From VAZQ01 sp963771845 (GTDB lineage: Bacteria > Pseudomonadota > Alphaproteobacteria > Rhizobiales > Xanthobacteraceae), in assembly GCA_963771845.1 (NCBI GenBank), contig CAVYVC010000035.1, positions 1 through 64,000 on the forward strand: 64,000 nt of DNA. Direction: 5' to 3'. Position 1 is the first letter of the stretch; each line of letters opens with the position of its first letter. A program made the translations under genes and the position numbers. Under the pieces are notes generated by a model, which saw nothing but the letters and a program-made list of their open reading frames with translations, was not told the origin of the DNA and made no database searches. Below, piece after piece: positions 1 to 8,854 of the stretch.

Positions 1-225
1 TCGGTCTCCGTATCAAGCCGTTCCGTTCAAGGAGACCGCGTTAAGGTGTCGTTTCCCAAGGTGTCAGGCAAAGCTGGCGCGATCAGCGGGTGCGCGGACC
101 AACCCGCTGCGGAAGTTTGCCCTCCACCGCAGCCGAGCGGATGCGCTTGGCGGACGGAACGGTTCGTTGGAGCAGCCGAACTCCATCTCCGCTGCAAGTC
201 GCACCTCTCGGAGAAACAGCCGGGA

Positions 226-695
226 TCACCCGTGGGCCGAGAGATACTTCAGTTCCGCGGGCGGTGCGCCCTCGCCCGCGAGGTTCCCCAGCGCCACCAG
301 CGCCTCGGCGCGCACGCTCGGGTCATTGTCGTTGAGCAGCTCGCGCAGCTCCGGCACCGCGGCCTCGATTCCGGGGTGTCGCGGCCCAAGGCGTCCCAGG
401 TGCCACGCCGCCAGACTGCGGACGAAGTAGATCCCATCGCGCGTCCCCGCGACCAGAGCGGGGATGGCGTCGGGGTTCTCCGGTTCGACTCGCGCCAGCG
501 CAGCGGCCGCCCACACACGGACGAAGCTCTCCGGTCGCGCAACGCCTCGGTGAGCGCGGGGACCGCCTCCCGCGCCGTGCGGCCAATCTCCGCCAGCGCG
601 TGCGCGGCCAGGCGCCGCTCGAGCGAATCGCTGCTCTTCAGTGCTGCGACCCAGTCGGCGGTCGCAACTCCCAGATACGACGGCTGCCCGAACAT
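226..695 (-). pseudogene. HEAT-repeat protein, frameshifted
   Basis: The reading frame starting at 695 encodes the beginning of a HEAT-repeat protein (helical pairs such as LERRLAAHALAEIGRTAREA and AVPALTEALRD). The repeat pattern then continues in another frame from about 535 (SFVRVWAAAALARVEPENP, AIPALVAGTRDGIYFVRSLA, AVPELRELLNDNDPSVRAEA) to the stop at 226. A single indel near 530-540 therefore splits an otherwise regular protein of about 155 residues. HEAT repeats are protein-binding scaffolds; no enzymatic role can be read. It lies directly downstream of the broken GH15 gene on the same strand, so the two may once have been one operon. Sequencing error is possible, but the neighbours are broken too. 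Confidence 0.6.
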
Positions 696-714
696 GCACT
701 CCCTCCGTGGCCCT

Positions 715-2265
715 TCAGGCCGCGCCCTCCAGCCGACGGTCCAGGTTGAACGCGGCGCTGATCAATCCCATGTGCGTGAACGCCTGCGGGAAGTTGCCCA
801 GCGCCTCGCCCGACGGTCCCGTCTCCTCGGCGTACAGCCCCAGGTGGTTGGCGTAGGTCAGCATCTTCTCGAAGATGAACCGCGCCTCCTCCAGCCGGCC
901 GGCGCGCGTCAGCGCCTCGACCAGCCAGAACGTACACATGTTGAACGTCCCCTCGCCGCCGGTCAGCCCGTCGCCGGCGCCCTTGCCGATCTCGTAGCGA
1001 TACACCAGGCTGTCGGAGACCAGCTCCGCCATCGTGCGGTTGATCGTCCCGATCATGCGCGGGTCGGTCGGCGAGATGAAGAAGACCAGCGGCATGATGA
1101 GGTTGGCCGCGTCCAGCGCGTCGGTGCCGAAATACTGCACGAACGTCCGCCGCTTCGCGTCCCAGCCGTGCGTCATCACCGCTTCGTAGATGCGGTCGCG
1201 CTCCGCGAGCAAGCGGGCACGATCCAGCGGCAGACTGCGCTTCGTCGCCAGCCTGATCGCGCGGTCGAGTGCCACCCAGCACTGCACCTTCGAGTAGACG
1301 AACTGCTGCTGGCCGCCGCGCACCTCCCAGATGCCGTCGTCGGGCTTCATCCAGTTGTCTGCAACCCAGTCGATCAGCCGGCGGACGTGGCACCACGAGT
1401 CATACGCCATCGGCGAACCGTACTTGTCGTACAGGTAGACCGAATCCATCAGTTCGCCATAGATGTCGAGCTGCAGCTGCTCGCAAGCGGCGTTGCCGAC
1501 GCGCACCGGGCGCGAGCCGCGGTAGCCCTCCAGGTGGTCGAGGATCTCCTCAGGATCTCGTGCCGGCCGTCGATGCCGTACATGATCTGCAAGGGGCCAA
1601 GACGGGCTCCTTCGATGGCGCGCTGCTCCAGCCAGCCCATGAACTGCTCGGCCTCGCTCGTCATCCCCAGGCGCAGGAAGGCGTAAGGGTAAACGCCGCG
1701 TCGCGGACCCAGGTGTAGCGGTAGTCCCAGTTGCGCACCCCGCCGATCTCTTCGGGGAGGCTGCACGTCGGTGCCGCGACGATTGCCCCGGTCGGCGCGA
1801 AGGTCAGCAGCTTCAGCATCAGGGCCGAGCGGTTGACCATTTCGCGCCAGCGCCCATCGTAGCGGCACCTGCTCATCCAGCGCCGCCGAACTCGAGGGTC
1901 TGTGTCAGCAGCTCGGTACCGACAAGCCGCGCCTCCATCAACCCGGAGTCGCCATCACCCTCGACCTGGCGCAGGATGAACGTCGATGGCTCGCCCGGGT
2001 GCAGCAGGAACTCGGTGACGACCCCCGTGCCTTGGCGCGCCAGCGGAAAGCGGCTGACCAGCGAGAAGCGCATGCCCGGGGCCTCAAACACCGCGCCGCG
2101 GCCTTCCAGAGTGACCTGATGCGGCCGCCGCGCGTAGTCGAAAGCGGGTTGGCATTCGAGCCGGAAGCGCACGGCCCCGCGCACGGCCCGCACGACGCGA
2201 ACGATCTGGGGGTTTCTTGCCGCGGCTCGGATCCTGGACCGGCATGAAGTCACGGCCCGGCATGG
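715..2265 (-). pseudogene. GH15 glucoamylase/trehalase-like enzyme, multiply frameshifted
   Basis: Reading leftwards, GH15 blocks appear in order but in different frames. The N-terminal sandwich domain (RVVRAVRGAVRFRLECQPAF, TVxEFLLHPGEP-like) lies at 2,211-1,873. The RNWDYRYTWVRDAAF block lies around 1,740, then an EQFMGWLEQRAIEGARLGPL-QIMYGIDGR block, then VRVGNAACEQLQLDIYGELMD from 1,506. The candidate catalytic acid is in the DDGIWEVRG segment near 1,330. Family members hydrolyse alpha-glucosidic bonds or trehalose. At least three frame changes and a stop at 1,873 separate the blocks, so a functional product is unlikely. The extreme N-terminus is missing and is replaced in frame by a GAF fragment. 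Confidence 0.7.
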
Positions 2266-2285
2266 ACAAGGTTCGCGCCGTCGCA

Positions 2286-2560
2286 GTTCCGTCCATTCCT
2301 GGTTGGCACCATGGAGAGCGGTGACCCGAAAGACGCCATCGTCGAAGAGCACGAGATTGCCGAAGTTGGCCTCACAAATGCGAACCGCGTTCTCTAGGAT
2401 CGCGCCGAACACCGGTCCGAGCTCGCCAGGCGAACGGCTGATTACTTGCAGCACCTCGGAGGTCGCAGTCTGCTGCTCGCGCGCTTCGGTCAGTTCGCGG
2501 GTGAGCACCCTGACTTGCTGCTGCAGATCATCGTCTGACGAACGCTTACGGCTGGCGGCC
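2286..2560 (-). pseudogene. GAF-domain sensor kinase fragment
   Basis: The translation contains a coiled-coil linker (LQQQVRVLTRELTEAREQQT) followed by the start of a GAF domain (SEVLQVISRSPGELGPVFG, then ICEANFGNLVLFDDGVFRVT). This arrangement is typical of the multi-GAF histidine kinases abundant in Bradyrhizobium-type genomes. The domain is cut after about 85 residues. The same frame then passes into GH15-like sequence near 2,260, and upstream it is joined to a periplasmic-binding-protein fragment. No kinase domain is present, so this is a fragment, not a sensor. Confidence 0.6.
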
Positions 2561-2621
2561 GCCGGGCGCAGTGCGACGTTTTGGTTTCGCCGTCTTACGA
2601 CGCTGCTCCTTTTTCGCCTTA

Positions 2622-2790
2622 AGGTCATGCCGGGGATGGCGATCACGGCCACGCGACGCCGGACCAGATCGGCCAGCACCGCGGGGCAGGCGATCGTACT
2701 GGCCCGCCAGCCACTGGTATTCGACCCTCACGTTTCGCCCCTCGACGTAGCCGTTTTCGCTCAGCCCTTTACGAAAGGCAGCGGTTGTCG
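2622..2790 (-). pseudogene. ABC_sub_bind-family substrate-binding protein fragment
   Basis: The sequence reads FRKGLSENGYVEGRNVRVEY, then WLAGQYDRLP, and after a one-base frame change near 2,690 continues ADLVRRRVAVIAIPG. These are hallmark segments of the PF04392-type periplasmic binding proteins that recur at 7,691-10,236 and 20,556. Only about 55 residues survive, lacking both the signal peptide and the C-terminal lobe. The fragment runs directly into the GAF fragment, forming a mosaic of unrelated genes. Confidence 0.6.
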
Positions 2791-2987
2791 AGTCACTCCG
2801 CCGACCGGCCGCTGATAGAGTTCAACCACCGGCAGTCCGGCGCCGATGATCTCCGCTGTGCCTCAGTAAGCGGACTTACCGGGATGAGATCGTGCCATGA
2901 GCGCCATGCGCGATGACGCTGATAGTCCCTAAAAAAGGGGCGTAAGGAAGAAACCGTGATTGCGCTCGATCCAAACAGAAAAAATGA

Positions 2988-3182
2988 GGGCCGTGCGGCA
3001 ATGGTTCATCGATGCGAAGTTGGGTACGCGTCGCGCTCTCCGGTGGCGTACTCCCCGCCTTTCTTCCTGCGGCGGGGCTCCCATGCCCGCCTAGTTCCTT
3101 TTCTTGGGCCCGTGATGCCACCGGAGAGGACGGAAAGGCGGTCCATTTGGCAAAATGGGCGCGCCCGCCGTCCGGTTCTTTT
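2988..3182. repeat. Direct repeat copy 1 (~195 bp)
   Basis: Starts GGGCCGTGCGGCAATGGTTC and ends near GCCGTCCGGTTCTTT. It is nearly identical to 5,116-5,308, with a few substitutions and single-base indels. The indels change the reading frame between copies, which argues against protein-coding constraint along the whole length. It contains CCCCGC and GCGGGG arms that could form a stem. Together the two copies bracket the DUF3631 pseudogene in direct orientation. Confidence 0.9.
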
Positions 3183-3273
3183 CGACGCGGGTGTAAGCTA
3201 ACGCGCAAAACTTATACCAAGCCGCCCGGGGATTCGGGGACTTTTCCGGCCCCCTTTACCGTGCAACCGTGCG

Positions 3274-4917
3274 CTATCTTCGCCGCTTTCCGTGGCGATC
3301 GTGCTTCTTGCGGACGGTTACATGCTTTCGAGTTCGAATTTCGGGAAGATAATGCCTGAAGGCTTCGGCAAAATGCTCGACGCGATAGCCGCGTTCGGTT
3401 TTGCGACCGCGATGGATGTAAGTGGGATGAATATCGTACGGATCGAGCAGCAGCGCAATTTCGCGCTGGCTAATTGGGTGGCCGCGACTGCGGAAATCAA
3501 TCCATTCGTTGCTCGGGTCGGCAATGAGCAGCTTTTGCACCTCAGCCGACGCCAACACTGATCCGCGCGCTGAGAACAGATCGTGGAATGCTGCGAGCAG
3601 GCGTTTACCCTCGCTTGGCTCGCGACGTTCATGTGTAAGCTTGATCGCTGCTCGTCGCGCTAATTTAGGCCATTCGCCACCGGCGAGGTCGGCGATCGCC
3701 AACTGCAGCTCCCAGTTCATTCGCAGACGATTGTTGAAACCGGGCGGCATCACCTGGGGCGAGCTTCCTTCAGCGCCGCGTGGTTGTCGGCAGCCCACCG
3801 CACGAGCTTGCGCCGTAGAGTGATGAAATCGCTGTCGTCTACGTGTCTGAAATCGTCAACCTTCTCGCCCGGCAGCTTCGGCAGCAGCTTGACAGTTATT
3901 TTGCGTGTCGCGGTGGTCTTGGGCAGCTGCACATTCACCCCGGAGATGACCTTGGGGCAAAACGGGTCAAACCAGCGCGTGATACCATGATCCTGGCGCG
4001 GGATTTTGGTGCCGCGTGTCCAGCTGACATTGATGATGTGCACCAGGTCAGGCTTGCGCTCAAGCAGCTTGTCGGCATCGTCGACAATTAGCGTCGGATG
4101 CAAGTGATCGACGAATCGATAAGATTTGGGCCGGTCAACTCGGCGGCGGCATAAGAACGCGGCGTCATCAGCTGGATCACACTACATGCCGTTGTCTTGC
4201 CCGTGTCGCCTTCGGCGGAAATGAGGACCAGAGCGGCGAATGCACCGCAATCTCGGCGTGCAGCCATGCAAAGCAAACCCACAGGCCAATCGCGACTGCA
4301 GCCGCGTCGTCGTGCACGACAACGTAGCGGCGCAGCTGTGACATCACTTCGCTCAATAATGAGCACGTGTCCATCGACTCCGGCCATGGCCCGACATAAC
4401 CAGTATCGCTACTCTTTTCCTGGGCGGCGGCGAATTGTGTGAACTCATCGCGCAAAAAATCGAGGTCTTCGTCGAGGCGTTTCGCGAGCGCAGCTATCCG
4501 CGGCTCGTGCTCCGCGCTTGGCAGCTTGAGCAGCCTCGCGAATTCCTTCTCACGCTCGCGTTGCTTGCGCTCGGTTTGCTTCTTGGCTTCCTTGTCGGCC
4601 TGCTCTTGCGCACGCTGCTGACGTTCCTGCTCTCGCTGTGCGTCAGCGCGTTGCCTCTCGATGAGGTGCTCACGTTTTCGCTGCTCGGCTCTGGCTTCGC
4701 GCTCTTTCTTCTCGTTGGCTCGAACCTGTGCTTCAATCATTTGTTTTAGCTTAGCCTCCGGGATGCCGTGCTGTTGAGCGAGGCTGGGGAGCCAGAACAT
4801 CCATTCAACGGTAGACTGACGTGCGCGCCGCTCGGCCTCGACTTGCACGCGACGAGCGCGCTCTTCGGGAGTGATGTCCGTTGGCCGGAGTCGAACGACT
4901 TCTGCCTTAGAGCTCAT
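3274..4917 (-). pseudogene. DUF3631-domain ATPase (phage/plasmid primase-helicase-like), three frameshifts
   Basis: The N-terminal part (4,917 to ~4,225) begins MSSKAEVVRLRP and carries a long K/E/R/Q-rich coiled coil, then the lead-in LWVCFAWLHAEIAVHSPL. The frame changes near 4,230 and a P-loop-like segment AEGDTGKTTACSVIQ follows. It changes again near 4,115, giving the Walker-B-like PTLIVDDADKLLERKPDLVH. A third change near 3,760 leads into the C-terminal DUF3631 signature (NWELQLAIADLAGGEWPKLA, then FRHYLPEI). DUF3631 proteins are found on phage-like and integrative elements, where they resemble helicases or primases; the exact activity is not established. The P-loop reads GDTGKT instead of the usual GxxGxGKT. 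Confidence 0.75.
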
Positions 4918-4990
4918 GACGAGTTTTCCCTTTCTCCCTTGACGAAAGTGTCAGGTTTACGCTTTCCGATCAACATGACGGCCTGTCAGC

Positions 4991-5533
4991 TCAGCGGTGC
5001 GGAACCCTACCGGCTTTTCTCAAAATCGCAAAACCCGAACGTGACGCGATTGATCTTGCCAGCCAGGCCTCGGAGGTGCCTTGACCGTGCGCTGACACGT
5101 TGGGGCAATCGGCGCGGGCCGTGCGGCAATGGTTCATCGATGCGAGTTTGGTACGCTCGCGCTCTCCGGTGGCGTACTCCCCGCCTTTCTTCCTGCCGCG
5201 GGGCTCCCATGCCCGCCTAGTTCCTTTTCTTGGGCCCCGTGATGCCACCGGAGAGGACGGAAAGGCGGTCCATTTGGCAAAATGGGCGCGCCCGCCGTCC
5301 GGTTCTTTCACGGTGAGCCGCGCACCCGCGCCGATGGAACGTACCCTCAGGCACAACGTGCTGCCGCGGTAAGCTTCAAGGCGAGCGGAGGGGTTATGAC
5401 CGGCTCTGATGAGCAAGCGGCATAGCGTGGGGATTGGCGAGTTGCTGCGCGCGGAAATGCCAAGTGCGGTGGCTGTGTCGCTTCCGGTCAGCTCGGCGCG
5501 GATGGGGAGAGCATGACGGCGCCTAATGGACAT
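4991..5533 (-). CDS. Small phage-type hypothetical protein with C-terminal half in a repeat
   Basis: From the ATG at 5,533 the protein begins MSIRRRHALPIRAELTG, followed by TALGISARSNSPIPTLCRLL, a Pro/Ala linker and YRGSTLCLRVRSIGAGARL. I recognise this as a recurring small protein of integrative elements in Bradyrhizobium-like genomes, function unknown. After about residue 75 the frame enters the 195-bp repeat and stays open to 4,991 (180 residues). In the other repeat copy the frame is different, so the C-terminal half may be spurious. The gene starts just before the stop of the frameshifted regulator (5,523), suggesting co-transcription. Confidence 0.45.
   Translation of the reverse strand: MSIRRRHALPIRAELTGSDTATALGISARSNSPIPTLCRLLIRAGHNPSARLEAYRGSTLCLRVRSIGAGARLTVKEPDGGRAHFAKWTAFPSSPVASRGPRKGTRRAWEPRGRKKGGEYATGERERTKLASMNHCRTARADCPNVSAHGQGTSEAWLARSIASRSGFAILRKAGRVPHR
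5116..5308. repeat. Direct repeat copy 2 (~193 bp)
   Basis: Same orientation as copy 1 at 2,988-3,182, starting GGGCCGTGCGGCAATGGTTC. Differences include GCGAGTTTGGTACG against GCGAAGTTGGGTACG and GGGCCCCGTG against GGGCCCGTG. The copies stand 2.1 kb apart on either side of the DUF3631 pseudogene. This could mark a past segmental duplication or recombination inside the element. Confidence 0.9.
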
Positions 5534-5778
5534 CTCGACCTGCGCGCGACGCCTGCGCACTATTTGCGCCTCGGCGCAGCCCCCGCATTGGGTGAGCTGC
5601 CCGGTACCGCTCCCAGGCCTCCAGCTCGCGCACCCGACGGTATTTGCGGCCGTTAATGAAGGTCGGCGCCGGAAACGCCAGTGCGAGAATTCGCGTCCCA
5701 CCTAGGGATGGTGCGGGTGCTTACGTTGTAACGCTTCGCGACCAACGGGTCGGGAAGCAGGGTGTCGTCATCGGACAT
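5523..5778 (-). pseudogene. AlpA/MerR-like helix-turn-helix regulator, frameshifted
   Basis: The start at 5,778 gives MSDDDTLLPDPLVAKRYNVS then TRTIPRWD, a winged-helix excisionase/AlpA-type DNA-binding start. Near 5,690-5,697 the frame must shift to give LAFPAPTFINGRKYRRVREL and EAWE, which completes the family pattern. It then runs to a stop at 5,523, for about 84 residues in all. Such proteins control excision or replication genes of integrated elements. Its place between integrase and DUF3631 fits that role. With the indel, the real product would be truncated to about 42 residues. Confidence 0.6.
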
Positions 5779-5919
5779 GGTGGCTCCGTTGTTAACTCCA
5801 AAGCGTGACAAAGCCTGCCCCTGCAGTGAGGGTCATCGGCGAAAACCATGCGAATTTTGCTGATAGTTTTTGGTAGGCAGGCAAGTGATAAAGCGCCGAC
5901 TGATATCAGTGCTAAAAGC

Positions 5920-6288
5920 TTACGACTTGAATTGCCGCTTAGGTGTACGAGCGCGCTTCGACCGGTTCAACCAATTCCTCAGCGTTTTTGGGCTCAGGCG
6001 TCGGCCCCAGACTTCGCTTACCATCCTAGCCGCTTGCATAATTGCATGGTCACGTTCATGCCGGTCGTACTTGATATCCTTCTGCTGGCACTTGACCCGG
6101 TAGCGGCGGATCAGCTCTTCGGCGACCACGCGCGGGCCGCAGAGCGGTAGCACAAACGGAAGGTTTTCGTCGTGGTGCTGGCGGACGACCTTGCGTGCGA
6201 AGTCTTCCGGGAAATAGTTGCCCGTATCATAGCGGTCGCGCCGCTTGCGCCCCGATACCCCGATCTTCTTTGGCTTTGGCCTGGGCAT
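5920..6288 (-). CDS. Hypothetical basic protein of the integrative element
   Basis: Encodes 122 residues, very basic at both ends (MPRPKPKKIGVSGRKRRDRY at the start, ending RAR-TPKRQFKS). No domain is recognised. A segment LPFVLPLCGPRVVAEELIRR and a later KTLRNWLNRSKR, which resembles a DNA-binding helix, are visible. The start lies six bases after the integrase stop codon, so the two are probably co-transcribed. The basic composition suggests nucleic-acid binding, but this is inference. Confidence 0.55.
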   Translation of the reverse strand: MPRPKPKKIGVSGRKRRDRYDTGNYFPEDFARKVVRQHHDENLPFVLPLCGPRVVAEELIRRYRVKCQQKDIKYDRHERDHAIMQAARMVSEVWGRRLSPKTLRNWLNRSKRARTPKRQFKS

Positions 6289-6294
6289 GGCACG

Positions 6295-7530
6295 CTACCC
6301 GCGCAGTGGCACCACATTCGGTTTCGGAGCGACGATGGTCTCGATCAACGCCGCCAGGGCTTCAAACGCCAGTTTCATTTGCGGCACATAATCATGCTGG
6401 TCGTAAACGCCACGAATGGACGGCAGCGCATGGCCCAGGCAGCGCCCCGCAATGTCAGCGCTGACGTTGGCGCGGCTCAACAATGTGCGTACGGTACGTC
6501 TGCAATCGTGCAGCCGCCATCCGCTGACGCCGCTGCGCTCGTCGATGATCCCTTTGAGCAAGTGAAAGCTGTTGATCGGCACCCCGCCGCCAAGCGTGAA
6601 CACGAACCCGCTGCCCGCAATCTGCGGCACCCGCTCCAGCACCGCCTGCGCCGCCCGGCTTAGCGGCCTTACGACCTCTTGCTTGGTCTTGCTGCGCGAC
6701 GCGGGCAACGTCCAAATGCCATTGCGCACTTCATCGCGGCGCACCCCCGCCGCTTCGCGGCGGCGGGAACCGACCAGCAACAAGAACTGGAGAAATGGGC
6801 CATACGGTGCCTCCATCTCGCTTGCCGCCTTCCACACCGCGCGCAGCTCGTCGTCGTCCAGAATGCGGCTACGTGCCCGCTCCTTCGGGTTACTGCGGCG
6901 CATGCCTCGCACCAATGGCACCGCGTAGTTCTCATCGCGGATCGACCACCAGTTCATCACCTTGCGCACCCCAGCCAGCACCGCATCGGCCATGACTGCG
7001 CCGTGCTCATCCTCGATGTTATCGAGCAGCCTAACGACGTCGCCGCGCCGAACGGCGGCCATCGGTCGCCTGCCGAATATCGGGAACACCAACCGCTGCA
7101 GATCGTGCAATTGCCGCTGCGCGCTACGCAACCCGCGATTCGCCTCGCGGGTGAAGCAGTCGGTGGCGACGCGTTCGAAGGTCGTGTGTGTCGTGGGCTG
7201 TTTGCTGGCCGCCTTCTCGATCCCGGGGTCGATGCCTAGCGCCAGCTGGTGCAACGCATCCGTGGCATGCTTGCGTGCCAGCGCCAGGGTCAACGCGTGC
7301 TCGGGCACCGGATCGCCTTTGCGGACGATAATCGCCGGGCCTATGGTCAACTTGGCAGTGCGGCCATCGGGGCGGCGGTAGCGTACAATCCAAGACCGAT
7401 GCCCGGTCGGATGCAGCACCAAACGTAACCCTCTGCATCCACCGTCGGGTATCTCGGTGATGACCGCCTTGCCTTGGTGGCGCTTAGGCTTGGCGTTCTT
7501 GATGCCCAGATCGGTGAGAACCTTGGTCAT
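6295..7530 (-). CDS. int: Tyrosine recombinase (phage-type integrase)
   Basis: This 411-residue protein has the P4-type integrase layout. An N-terminal arm-binding domain (about residues 1-95, with SWIVRYRRPDGRTAKLTIGP) is followed by a SAM-like core-binding domain (115-210) and the catalytic domain. Catalytic residues visible are R256 in GSRRREA, H341 and R344 in RLHDCRRT, H367 in LGHA and the probable nucleophile Y376 in RGVYDQHD. It cuts and rejoins attachment sites for integration and excision of its element. The gene is uninterrupted, unlike the rest of the element. A 14-bp palindrome sits 10 bases upstream of its start. Confidence 0.92.
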   Translation of the reverse strand: MTKVLTDLGIKNAKPKRHQGKAVITEIPDGGCRGLRLVLHPTGHRSWIVRYRRPDGRTAKLTIGPAIIVRKGDPVPEHALTLALARKHATDALHQLALGIDPGIEKAASKQPTTHTTFERVATDCFTREANRGLRSAQRQLHDLQRLVFPIFGRRPMAAVRRGDVVRLLDNIEDEHGAVMADAVLAGVRKVMNWWSIRDENYAVPLVRGMRRSNPKERARSRILDDDELRAVWKAASEMEAPYGPFLQFLLLVGSRRREAAGVRRDEVRNGIWTLPASRSKTKQEVVRPLSRAAQAVLERVPQIAGSGFVFTLGGGVPINSFHLLKGIIDERSGVSGWRLHDCRRTVRTLLSRANVSADIAGRCLGHALPSIRGVYDQHDYVPQMKLAFEALAALIETIVAPKPNVVPLRG

Positions 7531-7540
7531 GCCTCCTCGT

Positions 7541-7590
7541 GTTACCTAGGTAACCAAAATGGCCTGTCAGTCAGTGTTACCTAGTGTCAT
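7541..7590. promoter_or_regulatory. Palindrome and half-site upstream of the integrase
   Basis: GTTACCTAGGTAAC at 7,541-7,554 is a perfect 14-bp palindrome. A half copy, GTTACCTAG, follows at 7,576-7,584 as part of ACCTAGTGTCAT (7,579-7,590). A near copy, ACCTAGCGTCAT, lies at 7,636-7,647. The position just before the integrase start suggests an operator, or arm/core sites of the attachment region. Which of these applies cannot be decided from the sequence alone. Confidence 0.5.
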
Positions 7591-7690
7591 GGACGTACCA
7601 CGACATCAGCATACAAAGCAAGGCAAGATGGGCGCACCTAGCGTCATTTAGTGTCGGGCTTTGTCATACCGCGCCACCCTTCTGGCTGTA

Positions 7691-8684
7691 TCATTCGATT
7701 ACCTCGTCGGCGCGGGCGAGCAGGGTCGGCGGAATTTCGAGACCGATAGCTTTCGCCGTCTTGAGATTGATAACGAGTTCGAACTTCGTCGGCTGCTCCA
7801 CCGGTAGGTCAGCAGGCTTGGTTCCCTTGAGAATTCGATCTACGTACTCGGCAGCGCGGCGAAATTGATCGTTCCAATTAATGCCATAGGATATCAGGCC
7901 GCCGACTGCTACGGCTTCGGCAAGCGCATGAACATCGGGCATTCGATACCGCCGCGCCAGAGCGATGATCGCTGATGCGTTAAAAACGGTAAGCGCGTGC
8001 GGGAGCACAACCAGCCCGCCATCCGGTTTCTGCGCGAAGGATGCGATGACGTGTTCGATCTCGGCGGCATTATGCACATGGCCCGCTGTGGTCTCGATTG
8101 CCAGTCGCGGGGCCGCTTCCTCGATCGATTGCCACATGGCCTGATGCGACAGGGTTTCAGGGTGCATGATCGCCAAAGCTCGGGTGATGTGGGGTGCGGT
8201 CTCCTTGAGCACCTCAAGCCACTTGCCACCCATCGAGGGCTCGTAACTTGCGAAACCGGTGATATTGCCGCCTGGGCGAGCGAGATTGGATACAAAACCG
8301 CCACCGACCGGGTCGCCGACACCAACGAAAACGATGGGCACATTTCCAGCGATTGGCTTAAGCACCGCTAGCGCAAGGTTGGTGTATGTCACCGCGACAT
8401 CGGGCGAACGGGCAATGAGTTCGGTGGCCCAGACCTGTATCTGCTCCGGCTGATCGTTCCACCATTGCACCTGCGTAACCAGGTTGCGACTCTCTTTCCA
8501 CCCCAGCTCGTTGAGGCGGCGCCAGAAGGCGGCGAGCCAACCCCGTGTCCACGCCGTCTCGGCAGCGCCCATCAGCACGACGATGCGGCGAATGGGCTCG
8601 GCCTGCTGCGCGCGCGCTGTGAGCGGCCAGGCGGCTGCGCCGCTAAGTGCAAGAATGAGTTCTCGTCGCCGAATGCGGATTGCC
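7691..8684 (-). CDS. ABC_sub_bind-family substrate-binding protein, start codon apparently lost
   Basis: The C-terminal part is complete and ends ARADEVIE, like its neighbours. The lobe signatures VPIVFVGVGDPVGGGFVSNL-ARPGGNITG, GGLISYGINWNDQFRRAAEY and KGTKPADLPVEQPTKFEL are all present. Upstream the translation reads RRRELILALSGAAAWPLTAR, a normal signal peptide, but the codon where family members have ATG is ATT (8,682-8,684). The first standard start is GTG at 8,578, which would remove the signal peptide. PF04392 proteins bind small solutes in the periplasm. No permease or ATPase is adjacent. It is either an unusual ATT start or a recently silenced gene. Confidence 0.75.
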
Positions 8685-8854
8685 GTGTGACCCTCCCGTC
8701 GGGGTCATGCCCATGCACTGAGGACGTTATCACGCTTTAACTGTGTGGTCTGCGGCTAAGTCTGCTTACCCTCCAATACTCTCCGTGAATGCGGACCAGC
8801 GGGTCAGCAACCCAGCGCCACTTCCGGACTCCCGCGCTGCAACCAAGGGCATCC

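Noticed and set aside
46..1686. 546-residue plus-strand open frame
   Set aside because: It is antisense to the GH15 and HEAT remnants, is rich in R/A/V/Q and shows no domain; a high-GC shadow frame.
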